From Nitrospirales bacterium (lineage in GTDB: Bacteria > Nitrospirota > Nitrospiria > Nitrospirales > UBA8639): DNA of 26,176 nt. Every line of letters begins with the position of its first letter. Position 1 is the stretch's first letter. The translations under genes were made by a program, and so were the position numbers. Below the pieces are notes generated by a model. That model made no database searches. It was not told the DNA's origin and saw nothing but the letters and a program-made list of their open reading frames with translations. Where the stretch lies: assembly GCA_029261305.1 (NCBI GenBank), contig JAJDBO010000241.1, positions 1 through 26,176 of the forward strand. Direction: 5' to 3'. Positions 17,643 to 24,550 of the stretch are shown piece after piece.

Positions 17643-17729
17643 TGGTGCCCGGACCGAGGGTCGAACTCGGACTCCCTTGCGAGAACCGGATTTTGAGTCC
17701 GGCGCGTCTGCCAGTTCCGCCATCCGGGC
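17643..17729 (-). tRNA. tRNA-Leu (anticodon CAA)
   Basis: The 87 nt fold as a class II tRNA. The acceptor stem is GCCCGGA/TCCGGGC with discriminator A and an encoded CCA. The D arm carries the GGCAGACGC type sequence. The anticodon stem is CCGGA/TCCGG around the loop CTCAAAA, giving CAA, which reads UUG. A long variable arm (TTCTCGCAAGGGAG) and a T arm with GTTCGACC follow. It stands alone, with a candidate promoter 22-50 bp upstream. The downstream T-rich stretch at about 17600-17620 lacks a convincing hairpin. Confidence 0.97.
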
Positions 17730-17750
17730 AAATATATGAGAACCGACTGT

Positions 17751-17779
17751 TTTCTAGCATGATCCCTAAGTCTCGTCAA
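17751..17779 (-). promoter_or_regulatory. Candidate promoter of tRNA-Leu
   Basis: TTGACG (17779-17774), a 17-nt spacer and TAGAAA (17756-17751) on the minus strand would give a leader of about 15 nt before the mature tRNA, a normal layout. The -10 hexamer is weak. Confidence 0.5.
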
Positions 17780-17825
17780 TGAATGGCTTGAAAGGTTTTC
17801 AGAATTTATTATGCCGTGATATGAT

Positions 17826-17856
17826 TTGCTTATTGTCAAAAACGCACGATTATAAT
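17826..17856 (+). promoter_or_regulatory. Candidate promoter of the YggX-like gene
   Basis: A perfect TATAAT at 17851-17856 lies 36 bp before the start codon. The best -35 is TTGCTT at 17826-17831 with a rather long 19-nt spacer, so support rests mostly on the -10 hexamer. Confidence 0.4.
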
Positions 17857-17892
17857 TAATGGAATCTTAAAAGACTTAATAAGGAGAAGGCC

Positions 17893-18165
17893 ATGGCCGA
17901 AATTCAATGTTTAAAGTGTGAAAAGGCTGCAGAGATGATGACCGAACCACTATTTATGGGGAAATTGGAAGAAGAAATAAAAAATAATGTCTGTGAAGCC
18001 TGCTGGACAGAATGGACTAAGCCTGGCGGCGTCAAAACCATGGTGATTAATGAATACCAGTTAAACCTTGGAGATGAAAGCGGTCGAGCGGCACTGAAAA
18101 AACAAATGCGCGCATTTTTTAAACTCCCAGATGCCCAAGTCGAATTTAAGGATTACCGGACCTAA
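17893..18165 (+). CDS. YggX-like Fe(2+)-trafficking family protein with two CxxC pairs
   Basis: This 90-residue protein matches the YggX family in its second half: WTEWTKPGGVKTMVINEYQLNL, then KQMRAFF, compared with the E. coli W-x-x-W-x(n)-QTMLINEKKLN pattern. YggX is a small cytoplasmic protein tied to iron handling and protection of Fe-S enzymes from oxidants. E. coli YggX has a single early cysteine; here there are four, paired as CLKC (6-9) and CEAC (34-37), which could make a zinc- or iron-binding knuckle. ATG at 17893 follows AAGGAG at ideal spacing. The YqgE gene follows on the same strand after 124 bp, with a small CTCACCAGGTGAG hairpin at 18183-18195. Family assignment is likely but by eye. 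Confidence 0.78.
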   Translation: MAEIQCLKCEKAAEMMTEPLFMGKLEEEIKNNVCEACWTEWTKPGGVKTMVINEYQLNLGDESGRAALKKQMRAFFKLPDAQVEFKDYRT

Positions 18166-18289
18166 TCTATGCAAGACATGTTCTCACCAGGTGAGGATAT
18201 TTTCTGACAATGACCTTTATACGATTTCTCAAGAACCCGAGTAAAGAAGGCAGGTCCTGGCGGTACAAACGGATGAAGGATGTAGGCAG

Positions 18290-18850
18290 ATGAACACGCC
18301 TCTTGGAAAAGGAATTTTTCTTGTAGCGACTCCGAATCTACGAGATCCAAATTTCAGTCAAACCGTCATTCTTCTGTGTGAACATGGAGAAGAAGGCGCG
18401 TTAGGCGTCGTTGTTAATCGGCCAACAAAAATGAATATTACCGAGGTATTGCCCCAGGTGCCGATTCTTGAGGGACAAGGCCATATGGTGTTTTCCGGCG
18501 GACCTGTTCAACGGAATCACCTATTGATCTTATACCGCACTACAGAAGGCCCCGAGGATACCCACCATGTCTTTGATGGAGTCTATCTTGGTGGCAACAT
18601 GACAATCCTTGATGATATTTTAAAAAACCCGCTTAGCCTAACAAACTTTCGCGCCTACATGGGTTACTCAGGATGGTCACCGGGACAATTAGAAAATGAA
18701 ATGGAATCGGGATCATGGCTCACCTTGCCTGCAAATTCCGCTGTCATGTTCGATCAAGATCATTCCAGCATTTGGGGCGAAATCTTGCGTTCCCTTGGCT
18801 CACAATATGCGATGTATTCAGACATGCCAGTTGATCCACAAATGAATTAG
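18290..18850 (+). CDS. YqgE/AlgH family protein (UPF0301)
   Basis: A 186-residue cytoplasmic protein of the YqgE/AlgH family. The characteristic run is present: LGKGIFLVATPNLRDPNFSQTVILLCEH (about 5-32), GALGVVVNRPT, VFSGGPVQ, VYLGGNM, FRAYMGYSGWSPGQLENEM, GSWLTLPA and a WGEILRSLG end. The biochemical function is not settled; AlgH was named in Pseudomonas for an effect on alginate regulation, and YqgE often lies next to ruvX, which is absent here. ATG at 18290 follows AGGATGTAGG. It may be co-transcribed with the YggX-like gene. It converges with uvrA across 82 bp that hold a C10 run and no clear terminator. Confidence 0.93.
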   Translation: MNTPLGKGIFLVATPNLRDPNFSQTVILLCEHGEEGALGVVVNRPTKMNITEVLPQVPILEGQGHMVFSGGPVQRNHLLILYRTTEGPEDTHHVFDGVYLGGNMTILDDILKNPLSLTNFRAYMGYSGWSPGQLENEMESGSWLTLPANSAVMFDQDHSSIWGEILRSLGSQYAMYSDMPVDPQMN

Positions 18851-18896
18851 ACTGACGGTCCTTTTAAATACTCACAACTTCAATAAGTCTTGGGAG

Positions 18897-18906
18897 CCCC
18901 CCCCCC
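18897..18906. repeat. C10 homopolymer between convergent yqgE and uvrA
   Basis: Ten consecutive cytosines lie in the 82-bp non-coding gap between two gene ends. The run could vary in length by slippage or be a sequencing artefact. It alters no reading frame. Confidence 0.9.
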
Positions 18907-18932
18907 AGAAACCCACCAACATTCCCGAGTCA

Positions 18933-21761
18933 CTATTCCGCCAGGCACTGACGCAGATATTGCCCCGTATAAGAGTCGTCGATTTCAGCCACATCCTCAG
19001 GACGGCCTTCTGCGACGATCGTGCCACCGTTATCGCCCCCGCCTGGCCCCAAGTCAATCACCCAATCCGCGGATTTGATCACATCAACCTGATGTTCCAC
19101 CACAAGAACCGAATTCCCGGCATCAACCAATTGCCCCAACACCTCTAATAATTTTTTGACGTCAGCCAGATGGAGACCGGTTGTCGGCTCATCTAAAATA
19201 TATAGCACCCCAGGTCCTTTTGGTGAGACAGAAGTAGATTGGTTGCCTGGAGAAGCCTTCTTTTTCCCCGACACCGTAGCCAGTTCGGCAGCCATCTTTA
19301 ACCGCTGGGCTTCACCTCCTGAAAGACTAGGGGCCGCTTGGCCCAATCGAAGGTAGCCAAGGCCCAAATCAATCAGAAGACTCAACACACGTTGCAACGC
19401 GGGAACCGCTCCACCAAAAACGTCCTGCGCCTCCTGAACCGTGAGGCCAAGAATTTCGTGAATGGAGTACCCCCGCCATCGTACCTCCAGCACATCCGAA
19501 TTAAAACGGCGACCTTCACAGGTTTCACATGTCACATATAAGTCTTCGAAAAAATACATCTCGAGTTTTTCTAGCCCATTACCCTGACATTGTTGACAGC
19601 GCCCCAAACCCGAATTAAAAGAAAAATGCGACGGTGTCAGGCCACGCTGCTTCGCGGCAAACGTTGCAGCAAACAATTGCCGAATGTGCTGAAAACCTTT
19701 CATGTACGTAATGGGATTCGAGCGCGGCGTTCGACCAATTGGGTCTTGATTAATCATGCGGACCGATTGTAATTGACTCAGCCCTTCAATCTTGTCAAAA
19801 CGACCCATGGGCAGAAATTCAAGCCCAAATGCTCTTGCCATCGCACGATACAATGTCTGCGCCACCAAAGTACTCTTGCCGGAACCCGAGACCCCGGTCA
19901 CACACACCAGCATCCCCAAGGGAAATCGAACGGTCAGGTGTTTCAGATTATTCTCCCGAGCCCCGTGGAGCGTGATGGATTGCCCACTATCTGGCCTACG
20001 TACCTGCGGAATGGAGATCTGTTCGTCGCCTCGCAAATACCGAGCCGTCAACGCCTCAGGATGTTTCAAAAATTCCTCGCGAGGAGCTGAACACACGATC
20101 GTGCCACCTTGTTCTCCGGCCAACGGACCAAGTTCAATCACATGATCGGCTTGCTCAATCACCTGAGGATCATGCTCGACCACCACCACCGTATTCCCCC
20201 GATGCGCCAGCTCTTGTAAAATCGTGGCCAGCATGACGGTGTCCCGCGCATGCAAACCGATCGTTGGTTCATCCAACACATACAACGTGCCAACTAGATG
20301 AGCCCCCAACTGATTCGCGAGGGCGATCCGTTGCGCTTCCCCACCAGATAACGAACGAGTCTCGCGTAAGAGCGTGAGATACTCCAAGCCCACTCGCAAT
20401 AAAAATTCGAGTTTGTGTCGTAAGCGAGGGAGAAGATCCTTGGTAAGGTCAGTTTCAAACGTTGTGAGAGGAAGTGCCTTTAACCATTCAACTACTTTCC
20501 CTACAGGGAGCCGAGAAACTTCATGAATATTCTGTCCATGAACTTTAACATGAAGCGCCTCAGGCCTCAGTCGGCTGCCACCACATGCCGGACAAGGCAC
20601 AGGACTCCGATACCGGCTCAAGAACACCCGCACATGCATTTTGTATCTCTTCGTCTCCAGGGTTTCAAAAAACTTATCGATTCCCTTCAGGCCCTTGGCA
20701 CCTTTCCAAATGAGCGCCCGATGTTCAAAACTCAGCTTCTGATACGGCATGGTCGTATCGATCTCGTATTGCTTGGCCCCGCGAAGTAACTGATGTTGCC
20801 ATAACGCCGCCGACGGCTTGGTCCAAGGCTCGATGGCACCAGCCGCCAAGGAACGTGATGGGTCAGGCACGACCAACGCCTCGTCGTACCGCAACACATT
20901 GCCAAAGCCTTTGCATTCCGGACAGGCACCTAAGGGATGATTGCATGAAAAGGAAACCGGGCGTTGCGGTACTGCCTTATATCCGCAGGTCTTACAGCGA
21001 GCATCCGCATTGTAAAGAAAAGAACCATGGTCAATGACATCCACGCGACATCGACCTTCACCTTCTCGATACGAAGCCTCCACCGCTTCCATCAGCCGCG
21101 AGCGATTATCTGAACGAAGTACCAAGCGATCCAACAACACAAAAAACTCCTTGGGCCAACGTTTAGGTAAAGGATCCAACCCATCAAGGGAGAGTACTTG
21201 GTCCTTTACAAGAACACGAACAAATCCTCGCTGTAGCAACACATCGACAACAGAGGAACCTTGGGGGGCTTTCAATTCAGAAAATGGAAACAACACCATC
21301 GCCCGGCCCTGCGGAAATCGTTCCAATAACTCATCGACCAGGACATCCGGCAGATCGGCACCAACCTCAACCCGACAATTAGGACAAATTGACCGACCAA
21401 TTTTGGCAAACAAGAGTCGAAGATGATCTGAAATTTCTGTGGCCGTACCGACCGTAGAACGGGCCGTGCGAACAGAATTCTTTTGTTCAATCGCAATGGC
21501 GGGACGAATGTTCTCGATAGAATCAACCTCAGGTCGATCCAACCGCTCGATAAACATTCGCGTGTAAGTCGAGAGCGACTCAACAAACCGCCACTGCCCT
21601 TCGGCAAACAACGTGTCAAACGCCAACGAGGACTTCCCCGACCCCGACACCCCCGTCACCACGGTCACCGCATCGTGCGGAATCGAGACAGAAACATTCC
21701 GGAGATTGTTTTGACGCGCGCCTCTGATGATGATGGTGTTTTTAACTTGGCCGTCTCTCAT
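18933..21761 (-). CDS. uvrA: Excinuclease ABC subunit A (UvrA family, divergent)
   Basis: Damage-recognition ATPase of nucleotide excision repair. The 942 residues contain both ABC modules. First: Walker A GVSGSGKSS (37-45), signature LSGGEAQR (471-478), Walker B LYVLDEPT (493-500). Second: GVSGSGKST (623-631), LSGGEAQR (813-820), LYILDEPT (853-860). Zinc sites are CKTCG (256-260) with CPECKG (280-285), CPACGG (390-395), and CQQCQG (722-727) with CETCEG (745-750). The UvrB-binding region (about 132-245) is kept, unlike UvrA2. Divergent points are STYTRMFIERLDRP and IEQKNSVRTARS instead of the usual SAYARQFL and IDQKTT, plus a polar linker (832-850) before the second Walker B. ATG at 21761 has an AGGA site. 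No LexA-type box is evident in the 160-bp upstream gap. Confidence 0.94.
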   Translation of the reverse strand: MRDGQVKNTIIIRGARQNNLRNVSVSIPHDAVTVVTGVSGSGKSSLAFDTLFAEGQWRFVESLSTYTRMFIERLDRPEVDSIENIRPAIAIEQKNSVRTARSTVGTATEISDHLRLLFAKIGRSICPNCRVEVGADLPDVLVDELLERFPQGRAMVLFPFSELKAPQGSSVVDVLLQRGFVRVLVKDQVLSLDGLDPLPKRWPKEFFVLLDRLVLRSDNRSRLMEAVEASYREGEGRCRVDVIDHGSFLYNADARCKTCGYKAVPQRPVSFSCNHPLGACPECKGFGNVLRYDEALVVPDPSRSLAAGAIEPWTKPSAALWQHQLLRGAKQYEIDTTMPYQKLSFEHRALIWKGAKGLKGIDKFFETLETKRYKMHVRVFLSRYRSPVPCPACGGSRLRPEALHVKVHGQNIHEVSRLPVGKVVEWLKALPLTTFETDLTKDLLPRLRHKLEFLLRVGLEYLTLLRETRSLSGGEAQRIALANQLGAHLVGTLYVLDEPTIGLHARDTVMLATILQELAHRGNTVVVVEHDPQVIEQADHVIELGPLAGEQGGTIVCSAPREEFLKHPEALTARYLRGDEQISIPQVRRPDSGQSITLHGARENNLKHLTVRFPLGMLVCVTGVSGSGKSTLVAQTLYRAMARAFGLEFLPMGRFDKIEGLSQLQSVRMINQDPIGRTPRSNPITYMKGFQHIRQLFAATFAAKQRGLTPSHFSFNSGLGRCQQCQGNGLEKLEMYFFEDLYVTCETCEGRRFNSDVLEVRWRGYSIHEILGLTVQEAQDVFGGAVPALQRVLSLLIDLGLGYLRLGQAAPSLSGGEAQRLKMAAELATVSGKKKASPGNQSTSVSPKGPGVLYILDEPTTGLHLADVKKLLEVLGQLVDAGNSVLVVEHQVDVIKSADWVIDLGPGGGDNGGTIVAEGRPEDVAEIDDSYTGQYLRQCLAE

Positions 21762-21921
21762 TGGTCCTAATTACAAAAATCAAAATGATGCAGTTCCCCG
21801 TAAAGTCTGCCATGAAATATGTATAAATTCTTTACCGATTAAGTAGAGGGAATAGCAAAGGAGGGCTGAAACCACACGTAAAAAAGAGGAGTATCTAATT
21901 ACTTCTGGAAGCCAAGAGGTC

Positions 21922-22302
21922 TTACCCCACCCGGCCAAGCATATCGCCGAGCCATACCGCGATGAGGCCAAAGAAGACCTGGGCCATCACGTTACCCATC
22001 GCCTGAATCAACTCCGCATCTCGGATGAGCGCGATTGTTTCATAGCCAAAAGTGGAGAAGGTCGTGAATCCACCAAGCATACCGATCATTAAGAAGAGTC
22101 GAAGTTCGGGACTAATAACCTGACGAGTTTCAGCTACTCCATTTAACACTCCGATGAGTAAGCACCCCAAGACATTGACCGCCAACGTGCCCAATGGAAA
22201 TTCTGCTAACGGCACCATTCGTTGAACGAATCCTGAAAGCAGGAATCGAAACACCGATCCGATAAACCCTCCAATACCTACTAAAAAGAGTTGAGATGCC
22301 AT
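21922..22302 (-). CDS. crcB: Fluoride channel CrcB/Fluc
   Basis: Small dual-topology membrane protein that exports fluoride as a dimer. The 126 residues hold four hydrophobic segments. Signatures are GGFIGSVFRF (11-20), GTLAVNVLGC (38-47, with the conserved Asn43) and GMLGGFTTFSTFGYE (74-88, with the pore phenylalanines). Length is normal for a single-gene homodimer. It lies 26 bp after the ROK kinase and is probably its operon partner. No recognisable ribosome site precedes the ATG, so translation may depend on coupling to the upstream gene. No fluoride riboswitch can fit in the gap. Confidence 0.95.
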   Translation of the reverse strand: MASQLFLVGIGGFIGSVFRFLLSGFVQRMVPLAEFPLGTLAVNVLGCLLIGVLNGVAETRQVISPELRLFLMIGMLGGFTTFSTFGYETIALIRDAELIQAMGNVMAQVFFGLIAVWLGDMLGRVG

Positions 22303-22328
22303 TAATCAGTTCTGACTAATAAAATCAT

Positions 22329-23096
22329 TCAGGAATGTTTGGTTTTCTTTTTGACCGACGGGCTCTCGTCCATTTGCCAGAAGGCAATGCCGCCTAAGAG
22401 ACCCGCCACATTGGATATGAGCGTCACATTTTCTGGCAACTCCAAGGTGACCTTTTTAGCGTTCCCACCACCAATATACAATCGATCATAATTAAACAAT
22501 GCTTCGAGAGATTGGATGGCACTTTCTAGCCGTTTATTCCATTTCTTTTTTCCAATTTCTTTGAGCACCACATCCCCAAGTTCTTGCTCATAAGTTTTTT
22601 TACTTCGAAAAGGATGATGAGCAATTTCTAAATTTGGTACGAGTCGGCCATCTACAAACAGCGCAGATCCAAATCCAGTTCCCAGGGTTACCACTAATTC
22701 CACACCATCACCTTGTATGGCTCCAAACCCTTGGACATCGGCATCGTTGGCCGCCCGAACAGGCTTGCCCAACCATTGTTCGATTTGGCCTATCAGATCA
22801 AAGCCTTTCCAAGATGGGTCAAGATTTGGCGCCGTGGCAGTCACCCCTTTGCGAATCACCCCAGGGAATCCAATTGAGACCCGATCAAATGCACCCTGCC
22901 CTTTGGCCAACTCGGCAATGATTTCTAACACAGCCTGGGGTATGGCAGGACGAGGCGTAACGATCCGTCCGCGTTCTGTAGTAGGCCGACCTTTATCGTC
23001 TAACACAATGGCCTTGATTCCCGTCCCACCAATATCAATAGCCAATGTTCGTATTGACGGTTTTTTGGGTGCCCCACTTTCCTTCGAGTTCTTCAT
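22329..23096 (-). CDS. ppgK: ROK-family kinase, polyphosphate-glucokinase type
   Basis: Probable polyphosphate (or ATP) glucokinase that makes glucose-6-phosphate in the cytoplasm. I start it at ATG 23096, which has GGAGG 4 nt upstream; an ATG seven codons earlier (23117) lacks a spaced ribosome site. The 255 residues show the phosphate loop AIDIGGTGIKA (19-29), IGFPGV with APNLDPSW (89-96), NDAD (117-120, catalytic Asp118) and LGTGFGSALF (138-147). The CxCGxxGC zinc motif of other ROK sugar kinases is absent, as expected for the polyphosphate group. The tail is basic. It lies between the TauE permease and crcB. The phosphoryl donor is inferred from family resemblance. Confidence 0.86.
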   Translation of the reverse strand: MKNSKESGAPKKPSIRTLAIDIGGTGIKAIVLDDKGRPTTERGRIVTPRPAIPQAVLEIIAELAKGQGAFDRVSIGFPGVIRKGVTATAPNLDPSWKGFDLIGQIEQWLGKPVRAANDADVQGFGAIQGDGVELVVTLGTGFGSALFVDGRLVPNLEIAHHPFRSKKTYEQELGDVVLKEIGKKKWNKRLESAIQSLEALFNYDRLYIGGGNAKKVTLELPENVTLISNVAGLLGGIAFWQMDESPSVKKKTKHS

Positions 23097-23125
23097 GTCC
23101 CCTCCTGTCCATTTCATCCTGCGGG

Positions 23126-23196
23126 ATTGGCCCTCTGGTCCCAGATCAAGTCATCAATCACCTTTGAATATCATCTTCAAAGTTCGTTCGGCCAAT
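23126..23196 (-). other. Branched inverted repeats in the tauE-ppgK intercistronic gap (candidate RNA structure)
   Basis: Outer arms ATTGGCC/GGCCAAT (23190-23196 with 23126-23132, 7 bp) enclose two further hairpins. One is CTTTGAA-GATGATA-TTCAAAG (23162-23182, perfect 7 bp). The other is the palindrome TCTGGGACCAGA (23134-23145). The structure begins at the permease stop codon and ends 29 nt before the kinase start. No U tract follows, so it is not a simple terminator. A role in mRNA processing or stability is inference. Confidence 0.42.
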
Positions 23197-23999
23197 TACG
23201 CGGTAAACCAAAGCCTTAGGGCAAACACAATCACCATCACTGTCACGACATGACGTACCCACTCATGCCCTTTGAGGACCGTCAGCTTGACTCCGAGCAA
23301 CCCGCCTAGGACCGTGCCTCCGGCCAACGCCAACCCCAATGGCCAATGCACTTTATCGTGCCACACAAAGAGCAGGAGTGACATTCCCGTAAACACCAAC
23401 ACGGTGAATACTTTCACTGCGTTCCCCCGGACAAGATCGAACCCCAAGACGGAGGTCACCGCCAATATCAAAAAGCCAACCCCTGCCTGAACAAATCCGC
23501 CGTAGACCCCGATCAGAAAAAATCCGACCGCGGTGAGAACACCCTGCCCTTCCGCCCTTTGAGTACCACCCTTTGGCCTTCCCCACTGGGGGCTCCACAA
23601 AGTCCACAGCGTAATCCCAACCATCAAAAAAGCCAACACCTTTTGAAACATCGCCTCTTGAACAGAGAGCGCGAGCCAAGTTCCCAGTGGGGCCCCAAGG
23701 ACAGCTGGAACCGCTGCCCATCGCCATGCTTGCCAATCAAGTACGTCATGCCGATGAAAGCTTCTCACAGCAAACAGATTCTGGAAAAAGATGCCGACTC
23801 GATTGGTCCCATTGGCCACCGAAGGCGGAAGGCCAAGAAAAATCAAGAGAGGCAATGTCAGAAATGATCCACCGCCTGCCACTACATTTAACACACCGAC
23901 GAACGAACCCAGCAAAAAAACCATGCCATAGGCTAATATCGATGGAGAAGACTCACCGGTGAGTACCCAGTTTACAGAAAACCCAAGGTCCATAAACAT
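23196..23999 (-). CDS. TauE/SafE family permease (sulfite exporter type)
   Basis: A 267-residue membrane protein with about eight hydrophobic segments in two repeats. The family features GSFVGVLNVVAGGGSFLTLPLLIFLGLPPSVANGTN (about 32-67) and the second-half match IGVYGGFVQAGVGFLIL are clear. Family members export sulfite, sulfoacetate or other organosulfur anions, and many are uncharacterised; the substrate cannot be assigned. ATG at 23999 has AAAGGGA 4 nt upstream. It precedes the ROK kinase by 99 bp that can fold (23126-23196) and is probably the first gene of a tauE-ppgK-crcB run. No convincing promoter lies in the short stretch between it and the terminator at 24085. Confidence 0.92.
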   Translation of the reverse strand: MFMDLGFSVNWVLTGESSPSILAYGMVFLLGSFVGVLNVVAGGGSFLTLPLLIFLGLPPSVANGTNRVGIFFQNLFAVRSFHRHDVLDWQAWRWAAVPAVLGAPLGTWLALSVQEAMFQKVLAFLMVGITLWTLWSPQWGRPKGGTQRAEGQGVLTAVGFFLIGVYGGFVQAGVGFLILAVTSVLGFDLVRGNAVKVFTVLVFTGMSLLLFVWHDKVHWPLGLALAGGTVLGGLLGVKLTVLKGHEWVRHVVTVMVIVFALRLWFTA

Positions 24000-24084
24000 T
24001 CATTCCCTTTAAACCCACACACCATGAATTTGCGGTGACAGTCTGAAGCCTCTGGATTCATTCCTGAAATCATGGCACAAAAAA

Positions 24085-24110
24085 GCCGCCTTCCCGATTG
24101 GGAAGGCGGC
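24085..24110 (-). terminator. Strong rho-independent terminator
   Basis: A perfect 11-bp stem GCCGCCTTCCC/GGGAAGGCGGC with a 4-nt loop is followed on the minus strand by TTTTTTGTG. It ends whatever is transcribed leftward from the promoter at 24495-24523, about 400 nt upstream. On the plus strand a weaker T run (CTCCTTTTGG) follows, with no plus-strand gene in front of it. Confidence 0.87.
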
Positions 24111-24118
24111 CTCCTTTT

Positions 24119-24133
24119 GGCGTGAATCACGCC
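24119..24133. repeat. 15-bp palindrome GGCGTGA-A-TCACGCC
   Basis: A perfect 7-bp inverted repeat around one central base, 8 bp from the terminator stem. The one-base centre makes an RNA hairpin poor, so a protein-binding palindrome is the likelier meaning if it has any. It is not near a promoter that I can recognise. Confidence 0.45.
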
Positions 24134-24306
24134 AGTACCATCATTGCCTTCTTTTACCTCGACCCGCCTGTTATTGACAATCGAACTTTTTGCGGAATGT
24201 GAAATTGGGGTCTGCCTCACGCCATAGAGGGAAGACTCAAGTTTCCTCTGTGGAGTCGCCTGTTATTTTCTTCGCTCATATCTTGAGCACATGCCAACGG
24301 GCACGA

Positions 24307-24415
24307 TCACCGACAAGCGGCATAGACGCCAATTAAAAGCAAAAAGCCCACTGTGAGAGGAAGGCGTCCCCAGTCACAAGCGGGACAACTGATCAGGTGG
24401 AGTATCGTCTTGCAT
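24307..24415 (-). pseudogene. Frame-interrupted small ORF: CPxC plus one membrane segment
   Basis: ATG at 24415 has AAAGGAGGG 6 nt upstream, one of the best ribosome sites here, but its frame stops after 13 codons (MQDDTPPDQLSRL, TGA at 24376-24374). Moving one base forward near CAG TTG TCC C continues as CPACDWGRLPLTVGFLLLIG and ends VYAACR at 24307. That gives a peptide of about 35 residues with a CPxC pair and one hydrophobic helix. The second frame has no start codon of its own. It may be a recent frameshift, a sequencing error, a +1 recoding site, or a true 13-residue peptide. A promoter lies 80 bp upstream and a terminator 200 bp downstream. The flanking stretches 24134-24306 and 24416-24494 show no other gene. 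Confidence 0.45.
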
Positions 24416-24494
24416 TGCCAGACCCTCCTTTATATTTAACATCGAGGGCTTTGATGTTCCCTCGGGAAAGACCTCGCTCTTCGAGGCAAAGAAA

Positions 24495-24523
24495 ATGCTA
24501 CGCCTGATCGATAACGGTGTCAA
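24495..24523 (-). promoter_or_regulatory. Sigma70-type promoter of the small-ORF unit
   Basis: A perfect TTGACA (24523-24518), a 17-nt spacer and TAGCAT (24500-24495) on the minus strand predict a leader of about 70 nt before the small ORF. The leader can form CCTCG-AAGAG-CGAGG and CGAGGG/CCCTCG hairpins just upstream of the ribosome site. Confidence 0.6.
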
Positions 24524-24550
24524 TCAAAAAAGCTATCTTCCATACACGTC

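Noticed and set aside
21762..21921. LexA/SOS box upstream of uvrA
   Set aside because: Neither a CTGT-N8-ACAG nor a GAAC-N4-GTTC type palindrome is present.
22303..22328. Fluoride riboswitch upstream of crcB
   Set aside because: The gap is 26 bp, too short, and contains no pseudoknot-forming motif.
23972..24220. Minus-strand frame of 82 codons starting at GTG 24220
   Set aside because: It runs straight through the 11-bp terminator and over the ribosome site of the TauE gene; composition is not protein-like.
24165..24267. Direct repeat CGCCTGTTATT at 24165-24175 and 24257-24267
   Set aside because: Two copies of an 11-mer 92 bp apart can occur by chance; no further copies or array structure.
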